Positions 32,201 to 37,787 of a DNA stretch of 37,787 nt are shown here, in pieces. This DNA is from a virus, in the IMG/VR virus record IMGVR_UViG_3300047472_000436, positions 1 to 37,787 of that record. One strand, 5' to 3'. Every line of letters begins with the position of its first letter. The first letter of the stretch is position 1. Under the pieces are notes generated by a model that worked only from the letters and a program-made list of their open reading frames with translations, had not been told where the DNA came from and ran no database searches. Position numbers and translations under genes: made by a program.

Positions 32201-32887
32201 GCTGACGGCGCGGCGATCAATGTCGGTTATTCGGCTGATCTGGAAGCGGGCAAGGTAACGTTTGCTGATGTCAGCACCTACGATCAACCCGTCACCCTGG
32301 AATATCGGATTGAGGATGCCAGCCTGGTCAGCGATGCGCAGATCAGCGGCCAGCTGACGCTGACCAAGGCAATCACGCACAACTACCCGCTGCAAGGTTC
32401 CTACGTCAGCAGTGCCATGATCGTCGGCGACATGGCCGCGCGCGTCTCAACCGTGTACGACCAACAGACATGGACGAATGTGTTTTCTGACGATCTGATA
32501 GGTAACGCGGCGACCGGAACTTTCAACAACATCGCAAACCCGATCACGGTCGAGAACATCGGTGCGCTAACAGAACGCTGGGCCATCGTGTTCACCAACA
32601 CAACCACATTTAACGTGATTGGGGAACACGTCGGCGGCATCGCCGTGGGCAGCACCGCGGCCGATTGCTCACCCATCAATCCGGCAACCGGCGAGCCGTA
32701 TTTCACCATCCCGGCGCTCGGTTGGGGCACCGGATGGTTGCCCGGCAACGTCCTGCGCTTCGATACAGTCGGCGCCATCGCGCCGGTGTGGGTGTTACGC
32801 ACGATTCAGCAGAGCACGCCAACGGTGGACAAGGACGAATTCACGCTCCTTATTCGCGGCGACATCAATAACGATTCACCTACCTGA
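29231..32887 (+). CDS. Large beta-rich tail protein with repeated modules
   Basis: The 1218-residue product is rich in Gly, Thr, Ser, Val and Asp and has many short strands, like a tail tip or side-fibre protein. A motif of the form G-x-V/I-x-Y/F-x-x-G recurs at residues about 341 (GTIDYANG), 438 (GTINFNSG), 529 (GTVNYSSG), 641 (GQVDYVSG), 870 (GVVNYDTG) and, weakly, 1007 (GKVTFADV), usually followed by a strand and a small linker; spacing is about 90-115 residues or about twice that. This suggests a row of similar beta domains. The C-terminal 150 residues differ. Role is inferred: structural protein of the tail end, perhaps host contact. It directly follows the distal tail gene. Confidence 0.78.
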   Translation: MAILSGDIVLAASQVMADVPEGGGAPSSTLIVDGLKNGIFPDISELDRTLGRVNVRKVFPSVHTANVDGYNGVTVIVSEPPEDPNVSVALFSTGEVFDTRQDAVLRVESYLAQGPTYPGYLYGNAITGQASITILQRNELPLPANGDTIVLVVNEGMATEEQQFVRVTGVKSQVRIYTDEQSATLGDFSRTEVTMTLSDTLRYDFPGYDATRYDAAINQTPTKGKLYTSVVANAAKYYGVVPLDAAASIGDVVINVEDIFTQIVPSTRVEIPISDARMNQQTGAYVPAGTRITTSTAAVFDTATSLFVGGTILPGSFSIARAGITLTDNGGTLVNGTTKVGTIDYANGILALASDVFGTSSGAYTVSYIPAGDPDVVTESIGIPVTAQSQRNTWLINLEPIPAKGSLTVSYRSLSHWYELNDDGSGALRGTDSSYGAGTINFNSGSVNVTFGALPDVGSEIIFTYAPAVLSTPIQSIPQSSPTNLPAGFGKRINIANAITPGSMVLSWNDGTPRTASDVNGKLQGDATGTVNYSSGDIDFRPNVLPPLGTSVDLTLSNSTPKTAQIGLMTDSGGTAPGAYWSFVLAAPIKPGSIDAAVVMSHVMRSYPGVDDDNYDEWLRVADDGAGNLFIGNITGNYIVGQVDYVSGACTINKSLPNVLSVQPTFITTVLDASTIPYVTKISQTGTENRSVTATVINGTGGEPVASPTWNWWGQTGAAAVVRYAGDDGTAQTFPFVVDNLFMASTLAQVLTFNLGSDFYTWAAGTSKYQLNPDPSTGVGADGGVLSIVGSDSGVLVSKWTTGAPSTPSNLTGNTQPDVTTQLAESVTFRTAISPLFNGGFSIQWTDKNGSQQTATANVDGYINAAGVVGVVNYDTGVATVRFGTVGDPSNTTTQDISYLNVPGVTTINPQGVRADSLRYNAVGYNYIPLDADVLGLDPVRLPPDGRVPIFQSGTVVVIGNTRNLGPVTVHNGQTLDCSQVRLSRVRLLGADGAAINVGYSADLEAGKVTFADVSTYDQPVTLEYRIEDASLVSDAQISGQLTLTKAITHNYPLQGSYVSSAMIVGDMAARVSTVYDQQTWTNVFSDDLIGNAATGTFNNIANPITVENIGALTERWAIVFTNTTTFNVIGEHVGGIAVGSTAADCSPINPATGEPYFTIPALGWGTGWLPGNVLRFDTVGAIAPVWVLRTIQQSTPTVDKDEFTLLIRGDINNDSPT

Positions 32888-32897
32888 GAGACGTAAA

Positions 32898-34082
32898 ATG
32901 ACAATCGATACTACCGTTAAATATTTCAACAGCGCGATGGCTGGTGCACCTGCTCTCAACGCCTCGGCCGGCGCGATGATGGCGATTCTTGATGCATGCC
33001 TGGTTACCGGTTGGGGAGTGGCTGCAGCGGACAACATCACAGTGTCGCAGGGTGTCGCAACGTTGCACGTCGCAGCCGGCCATCCGTTCAATAAGGTCGG
33101 CCAGGTCGTGTTAATCAGCGGCAACGGCAACGCGCTCGACGGCGAGCAAAAGATTACCGCGTACACGACAAACACACTGGTTTTCCCGACTACGCTGGCC
33201 GACGGCACGTATGGCGCAGGCGTAGCGCAGTTCAAAGTCGCGCCGCTGGGTTGGGGCAAGACGCTGCCGGAAGGCGCCAATATCCCCCACTACAAGAGCA
33301 ACGATCCTATGTCGACGGGAGCTGTGTTACGTCTGGATGATTCGGCTGCCGCCACTTGCGCGCATGCGACTGGCTTAGACCCGGCCACGGCGGCACCATT
33401 TCCCACCGTGGTACAAAGTGCACAAGGATGCTGGTGGGGCAAAGACGGCTTCAATAGCACCACATCGACAAACCCATGGGCGATCATAGGCGATGGCCGG
33501 ATTTTTTATTTTCTTTTTGGTTCGTCCGGGTCATACAACACTGTCAGGGACATCGTCTGCTTCGGCGATTTCTTGCCAACGCGCTTAAGTGGCGACCCTT
33601 TCGGCGCCATCATTGTCGGTAACAATAGTGATAACGCAAACTACGGGCCGCAAGGGCCGGGTTGCATTTTTTACGGCGGTACGTCGGAAAGCGCCGCTTG
33701 CACCATGCCTCGGAGCTATCTTGGCCTCGGCACGTCCACTTATGCTCGGAGAATTTATCCTCAGGTAGCAGGGTACGGCGATGGCAATTACAGCGGTGGG
33801 CAGAACTATCAAAACTTGTTCCCCAACGCCACGGACGGCGCCATGTTCGTTACGCCAAACTATGTCATTGAGCAGGGCGGCACACTACAGCGCGGCACGA
33901 TGCCGGGGCAGTACAGCGTGCCGCAAGCGATCCCGGCAGGTACGTTTAACACGGGTGATCTTTTGACCGGAATCGCAGGTCTGCCAGGGAAGACCCTGCT
34001 TGCGTTTGCCTCCGGTTACGGTCCCGCGCTGGGCCAGCCAGGCGCGACAGTGTTTTTTGATTTCACCGGCCCATGGAGGTAA
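32898..34082 (+). CDS. Tail protein, possible receptor-binding
   Basis: The 394-residue product starts with TIDTTVKYFNSAMAGAPALN and has a first domain to about residue 120 with HPFNKVGQVVLISGNGNALD, a loop typical of phage tail proteins. The second part has many Gly, Tyr, Ser and aromatic residues (YGPQGPGCIFYGGTSESA) and ends in TVFFDFTGPWR. The GC content is somewhat lower than in the core genes, typical of variable host-contact proteins. It starts ten bases after the previous stop. No named family. Confidence 0.72.
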   Translation: MTIDTTVKYFNSAMAGAPALNASAGAMMAILDACLVTGWGVAAADNITVSQGVATLHVAAGHPFNKVGQVVLISGNGNALDGEQKITAYTTNTLVFPTTLADGTYGAGVAQFKVAPLGWGKTLPEGANIPHYKSNDPMSTGAVLRLDDSAAATCAHATGLDPATAAPFPTVVQSAQGCWWGKDGFNSTTSTNPWAIIGDGRIFYFLFGSSGSYNTVRDIVCFGDFLPTRLSGDPFGAIIVGNNSDNANYGPQGPGCIFYGGTSESAACTMPRSYLGLGTSTYARRIYPQVAGYGDGNYSGGQNYQNLFPNATDGAMFVTPNYVIEQGGTLQRGTMPGQYSVPQAIPAGTFNTGDLLTGIAGLPGKTLLAFASGYGPALGQPGATVFFDFTGPWR

Positions 34083-34088
34083 TCGGCG

Positions 34089-35132
34089 ATGTCGACTCTT
34101 TACCCCGGCGTCATCAACGACTATACGTTCAGCGTATCGACGCCGTCCGATGACGCCGACGCAGCTTACGCTGCCTGGTGCAACGAATTGGGCGTTGACC
34201 CGGCTGCATTAAACCCCGCATTGAATAATGCGTATGTGGCGATCAACGAATTTAATTTCGCATCGCCGCTCACGGGTGGCTCAAACGTGGAAGGTTTTTT
34301 TACATCGAACTATGTCGGCTGGTATGGGCCAAAAAGCAAGGCCCCAGTGCAAGGCGCTGGCACCAACGGCAATCAGGGCGTCACTCCACCCCAATACGCC
34401 ACGCCTTACACGGTCTATGTACCCACAACTGATCCGCTGGACGCGTGCTTTATGTTTGCCATGGCGAATTACACCTATGTGATTGCCGGCACCGGCAAGA
34501 TGCAAAAAGCCAATGGGGTGACGATCATGGCCGCCCACGTCGCTCAAAACGGACAGACGGCGCCGCTCTTAAAATGGGCCATGCGTTTTAACGCCGATGG
34601 TACGTTCGTGTTTATTGGCGCAGGGTCAGGTGTGTCTGTTCCGCTGTATTTTTACCCATCGCCAATGCCGCGCAACGGTGTCTCGTCCCCCATTTTGATC
34701 GGCACTGCACCGGATAGCGCGAACGTTCGCGTTGATGCGCAGGCGCTGCCGCCTTCCATCCCCACAAACTACCGCGCCATCGTGGTCGGGAAGAAAATCG
34801 TCAGTGCGCCGCCTCGTCCGCTGTGGACGAAAACAGTTTTACCAACGGTGCGCTATAACTCGACGCGCGACTATATCTATGGCGGCGACGGTGTCATCAG
34901 CGGAACGGTCAAGATCACCGGTACGCCCAACACACCGACCCATCGCAAGGTGCGCCTGCTGCGCGACTACGACAGCCGACTGATCCGCGAGACATGGAGC
35001 GATCCTGTCACGGGCGCCTACACGTTCGCCGGCATTGACCGCAGCGTTGCGTACACCGTCCTCGGCATCGACTACATGCACAATTTCCGTGCCGTCATCG
35101 CCGACAACCTCACACCGGACAAGATGCCATGA
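34089..35132 (+). CDS. Tail protein with C-terminal Ig/carboxypeptidase-regulatory-like domain
   Basis: The 347-residue product has an N-terminal part of unknown fold (residues 1-255, with NEFNFASPLTGGSNVEGFF and aromatic loops) and a C-terminal domain (about 263-347) with GVISGTVKITGTPNTPTHRK, VRLLRDYDSRLIRETWSD and GAYTFAGIDRSVAYTVLGID. The latter is the pattern of small beta-sandwich domains (transthyretin or carboxypeptidase-regulatory-like) found at the end of tail proteins, where they may stabilise or bind sugar. It lies six bases after one gene and overlaps the next by four. Confidence 0.72.
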   Translation: MSTLYPGVINDYTFSVSTPSDDADAAYAAWCNELGVDPAALNPALNNAYVAINEFNFASPLTGGSNVEGFFTSNYVGWYGPKSKAPVQGAGTNGNQGVTPPQYATPYTVYVPTTDPLDACFMFAMANYTYVIAGTGKMQKANGVTIMAAHVAQNGQTAPLLKWAMRFNADGTFVFIGAGSGVSVPLYFYPSPMPRNGVSSPILIGTAPDSANVRVDAQALPPSIPTNYRAIVVGKKIVSAPPRPLWTKTVLPTVRYNSTRDYIYGGDGVISGTVKITGTPNTPTHRKVRLLRDYDSRLIRETWSDPVTGAYTFAGIDRSVAYTVLGIDYMHNFRAVIADNLTPDKMP

Positions 35133-35536
35133 TTGCTATTTCAGACGCGCTCTCTACAGCGCGCATTACCGCTGTGCTGCAGCTTCTGCAGCTGGGCGAC
35201 GGTAATGCTCATATCGATATTTACGACGGCACGCGCCCGACAGGCGGTGGCGCAGCCACGAACAAACTGGTAAGCCTGGCTCTCGATAAACCGCCTGGTG
35301 CTGTAACGGCGGCGGCCTCGCCGGCCAAGGCTGTTCTGACGCTCTCCAGTGCCGATCTGCCGCTCATCGCCATAACCGGGGTGGCTACTTGGGCGCGGAT
35401 CACCAACCAGAATGGCGACTATGTATTCGACTGTGATGTTGCCGTGGTCGGAGCTTCGACGGGCGAGATCAAGCTGACTTCCACGCAGCTTTACGCGGGC
35501 GGCAAGACGCAACTGGCATCCGGCGTACTTGCGTAA
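35129..35536 (+). CDS. Small tail protein
   Basis: The 135-residue product has a short helix (ALSTARITAVLQLLQLGDGN), then a strand-rich part (AHIDIYDGTRPTGG, AVLTLSSADLP, ITGVATWARITNQNGDYVFD and GEIKLTSTQLYAGG). It occurs in a chain of tail genes with four-base overlaps. Likely a component of the tail tip; no named family is recalled. Confidence 0.7.
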   Translation: MIAISDALSTARITAVLQLLQLGDGNAHIDIYDGTRPTGGGAATNKLVSLALDKPPGAVTAAASPAKAVLTLSSADLPLIAITGVATWARITNQNGDYVFDCDVAVVGASTGEIKLTSTQLYAGGKTQLASGVLA

Positions 35537-35539
35537 AGT

Positions 35540-37573
35540 ATGACCGACCGAGACCTTTTATTTTCCGAAGACCCGGCAACGACACCTGTCGATATTGTTT
35601 TCGGGTTCGAGCCAGGTGTCGCGCTGGTCTTTGTCGATCCTCCTGCAGGCAATCCATTCAATATCGTATTCGGCGGCGTCAGCGGCGGCACGGCCGACAG
35701 TAGCGCCATCTATCTCGATGCCGCTTTCAGCGACCTGTCGTTCGTGGCGTTCGTCGCGCCGCCCGTTATTGCCTCCGTCGATGGCACATTTGACGCACTG
35801 TCCGTCACGGGCTTGATGCGTGAGGTGTACGAAGAAGACCTTACGGGTAGCTTCCCCGCAATGTCGTTTTCAGGAAGTGTGACCTATATCAGCGATACCG
35901 AGCGCCCCACGGTCGCCAAGTGCGCTGCACCATGGGCGCGTAGCCTAGCTGGTGATGCGAGCCTGACCGCAGCTTACCGCGCAAGCATGGCGCTTCCGTC
36001 AGGTGTCGAGGATGACTATCGTGGTGGGGCGCTAACGCCGTTGAGCATTGACCTAAGCTACGCCAGCATGTTGAACGGCAACCGGCCCTCCGTAAGCGGA
36101 CTGTGGCGCAATGGGGTTCAACGCGCGGCCGGAACCCGTACCACAACCAATCAGATGCTTCGTACCAATCGGCCGGTGACGGTAAATATTTGGCGCAACG
36201 GCGTTCAGCATGCCTTCAGCGCGGGCGACCGGTTCGACCAGATGCTGCCAATCCCACGTCCAGCCATCGCCGCCGACTGGCGCGGTGGGAGTGCTACGCG
36301 CATTTCGCGTAAATCCAAGGCCGGCGTAGCCGAAGCCGTTTATTTCGGCCTGATGGCCCGCTGGCGTGCCGGCATCACGCCTCCCATTGGCACATCAACC
36401 ATTGCACCACCGGTCACGCCGCCTAAGCCGCCTTGCTACCCAATACCAGACGGAAATGCTGTCTACCTGATCTTCAAAGATGCACCAGGCGGCAGCGAGC
36501 TGGTATTCGTTTGCGACGGCCACTCTGCGCCGTCAAACCCTGGCACGATCATCGTGCCGATCAAGAGGACGTACATGGTCATCAACGATATACAGCTCAT
36601 CCGAGTTGATGGGAACATAGCGCTCGACGCCAAAGCCCTGTCACTGAACATCGACCAGGACAGCTGGACCTGGTCATTTAACGCTACGCTGCCGGCGTCG
36701 AGTCTGCGCAACCTGCAGCCAGGCGCAGCCGGCGACCAGGTGCAGCTGCGCGCCATCATCAACGGTAGCCCGTACCTATTGATTGTGGAAAGCGTGGCGC
36801 GCGACCGTCAGTTCGGATCGACTAGCATCACGGTGTCGGGACGCGGCCATAACGCGATCCTTTCCAGCCCCTACACGCAGCTGATGACGTTCACCAATGC
36901 CCAGGACAGCACAGCGCAGCAGCTGATGCTGGACGTTCTGACCATCAACGGCATCAGCATCGGATGGGATATCGACTGGCAGATCGGCGACTGGCTCGTG
37001 CCCGCAGGCGCCTGGAACCATCAAGGCGACTATATTACCGCCGTCAACGCCATTGCCGGCGCCGCTGGCGCCTTCGTGCAGCCCGACCCTGTGAACCAGA
37101 TACTGCGCATCCTGCCGCGCTATCCCGTCGCGCCTTGGGATTGGTACAGCTCGACGACAGTGCCCGACTTCCAATTGCCATCTGCGGCCATGCGCAAGGA
37201 ATCGATTAGCTGGGCCACACAGCCCGACTACAACAGCGTGTATGTCAGCGGCTCGACCGCTGGCGGCATCCTCGCGCACGTCACGCGCGCCGGGACGGCC
37301 GGCGACCTAGTCGCGCAGATGATTACCGATGCTTTGATCACCGACAGCGTGGCGGCCCGCCAGCGCGCGCTGCCAGTTCTGGCCTATACGGGCGCGATAC
37401 AGGATTACTCCCTAAGCCTGCCTATCCTCAAGGAGACAGGCATCATCAACCCCGGCAAAATCGTCGCCTACGTCGATGATGGTGTGACCGTCGTCGGCCT
37501 GGTCAAAGGCGTTTCGATATCGTCGCAGCTGCCGTCCGCAACCCAGGTGATTGAGGTGGAAGTACATGGCTAA
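35540..37573 (+). CDS. Tail tip hub protein with repeat-containing N-terminal region
   Basis: The 677-residue product has two parts. Residues 1-300 contain low-complexity strands and tandem repeats based on RP-x5-WRNGVQ and DQML/NQML (29 residues each). Residues from about 345 resemble hub proteins of the gp27/Mu gpP kind: MVINDIQLIRVDGNIALDAK, then LNIDQDSWTWSFNATLPASS, and YLLIVESVARDRQFGSTSIT, a sequence pattern seen in phage hub domains with the late-control-D-like fold. Near the end it has WATQPDYNSVYVSGSTAGG. It probably forms the central hub at the tail end through which DNA and tape measure leave. It overlaps the last gene by eight bases. Confidence 0.8.
   Translation: MTDRDLLFSEDPATTPVDIVFGFEPGVALVFVDPPAGNPFNIVFGGVSGGTADSSAIYLDAAFSDLSFVAFVAPPVIASVDGTFDALSVTGLMREVYEEDLTGSFPAMSFSGSVTYISDTERPTVAKCAAPWARSLAGDASLTAAYRASMALPSGVEDDYRGGALTPLSIDLSYASMLNGNRPSVSGLWRNGVQRAAGTRTTTNQMLRTNRPVTVNIWRNGVQHAFSAGDRFDQMLPIPRPAIAADWRGGSATRISRKSKAGVAEAVYFGLMARWRAGITPPIGTSTIAPPVTPPKPPCYPIPDGNAVYLIFKDAPGGSELVFVCDGHSAPSNPGTIIVPIKRTYMVINDIQLIRVDGNIALDAKALSLNIDQDSWTWSFNATLPASSLRNLQPGAAGDQVQLRAIINGSPYLLIVESVARDRQFGSTSITVSGRGHNAILSSPYTQLMTFTNAQDSTAQQLMLDVLTINGISIGWDIDWQIGDWLVPAGAWNHQGDYITAVNAIAGAAGAFVQPDPVNQILRILPRYPVAPWDWYSSTTVPDFQLPSAAMRKESISWATQPDYNSVYVSGSTAGGILAHVTRAGTAGDLVAQMITDALITDSVAARQRALPVLAYTGAIQDYSLSLPILKETGIINPGKIVAYVDDGVTVVGLVKGVSISSQLPSATQVIEVEVHG
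36083..36256 (+). repeat. Two tandem 87-base coding repeats in the hub gene
   Basis: Codons 36083-36169 and 36170-36256 encode two 29-residue units that begin RPSVSGLWRNGVQ and RPVTVNIWRNGVQ and share NQML/DQML near their end. A partial third unit, RPAIAADWRGG, follows, and YRGG before them may be a diverged one. Confidence 0.8.
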
Positions 37574-37787
37574 TATCTACAAAGCCTTTATGGCGCTCGT
37601 TCCCAAGGCGCCGCTGCTGGTGGGCACGGTTTCGACGGTCTCGGCAGGGGGCTGCACCGTCACGCTTCCCACGGGCGCCGTGATAGCGGCTCGTGGCGAT
37701 GCGACAGTAGGTCAGGCAGTGTTTGTAAGGGATGGCGTGATCGAAGGCGAGGCGCCCAGTCTTACAGTGATTGATATCGAAATCTAG
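37566..37787 (+). CDS. Small tail tip protein
   Basis: The 73-residue product starts at ATG 37566, overlapping the hub gene, and its stop is the last codon of the window. It is strand-rich (PLLVGTVSTVSAGGCTVTLP, TGAVIAARGD, VGQAVFVRDGVIEGEAPSL), like the small OB-fold proteins placed after tail hubs. It may complete the spike or hub. A role is inferred from position and size. Confidence 0.7.
   Translation: MANIYKAFMALVPKAPLLVGTVSTVSAGGCTVTLPTGAVIAARGDATVGQAVFVRDGVIEGEAPSLTVIDIEI

Larger units (their letters stand above)
628..37787 (+). mobile_element. Mu-type transposable prophage (left end to tail-tip genes; right end not in window)
   Basis: The element starts with TGT at 628 inside a host gene and carries the marks of transposable phages in the usual order: c repressor (leftward), Ner, DDE transposase A, ATPase B, GemA, Mor, lysis, terminase, portal DUF935, MuF, gpG, protease/scaffold and gpT capsid. 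The tail genes are of siphovirus type (tail terminator, tube, frameshifted chaperone, tape measure, tip proteins, no sheath), as in D3112 and B3 of Pseudomonas. Apart from the leftward cargo gene at 18208-19197 and the leftward genes at the left end, all genes run rightward, often with one- or four-base overlaps. All phage core genes in the window appear intact, so the prophage could be active. The exact left end is inferred from the break in the host protein. Confidence 0.93.

Noticed and set aside
1-37787. CRISPR array, rRNA or tRNA genes, insertion sequences within the phage
   Set aside because: No regularly spaced direct repeats, rRNA or tRNA patterns were seen; the only transposase is the phage gene A.

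Overview
The window is one end of an integrated transposable (Mu-type) phage, starting with about 627 bases of interrupted host gene and running through most of the phage to its tail-tip genes. The host fragment encodes the sugar-binding-like domain of a LacI-family regulator. It is cut after its codon for Ile-Gln at about position 627, where a TGT typical of transposable-phage ends begins. High GC, codon use and the types of protein point to a betaproteobacterium of the Burkholderiales, perhaps Oxalobacteraceae; this is an inference from general look, not a marker gene. The right phage end is outside the window.

Layout. 628-1062: left end with transposase-site-like repeats and a small possible leftward gene. 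1063-1682: leftward c-type repressor and a divergent operator/promoter region. 1683-10797: rightward early region with Ner, an HTH protein, the DDE transposase A, the ATPase B, two more DNA-binding proteins, a series of small unknown proteins including one with a HExxH motif, DUF3164, GemA (gp16) and the Mor-type activator, closed by a clear intrinsic terminator at 10823-10850. 10983-12507: lysis block (GH108-type endolysin, 3TM holin, DksA/TraR zinc finger, coiled-coil protein with a C-terminal hydrophobic helix). 12507-22177: DNA packaging and Mu-type head genes (DUF1804 small terminase, large terminase, DUF935 portal, MuF, gpG, protease with nested scaffold, decoration protein, gpT capsid). 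22263-37787: head-tail joining and a non-contractile (siphovirus-type) tail: tail terminator, tail tube, frameshifted assembly chaperone, a 1165-residue tape measure and a set of distal tail and tip proteins. No sheath gene is seen, so this is a Mu-like replication and head module joined to a long flexible tail, as in the Pseudomonas D3112/B3 group.

The most interesting part is the accessory material around gpG. The MuF head protein carries an extra C-terminal domain resembling the PBECR2 phage nuclease/toxin family, followed by an unusual 120-base non-coding joint. Between gpG and the protease sits a leftward gene of lower GC for a 329-residue protein with a possible HEPN-like C-terminal region, followed by about 500 bases without a convincing gene that contain a branched 75-base inverted-repeat structure. 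These look like cargo carried in a tightly packed late operon and are the best candidates for an undescribed toxin or defence function.

Regulation visible in the sequence includes GTTCC operator repeats between the divergent repressor and early promoters, a duplicated 18-base phased element in the early promoter and at the end of ner, perfect hairpins after the capsid and tail-tube genes, and a T-TTT-TTT slippery heptamer in the chaperone gene.
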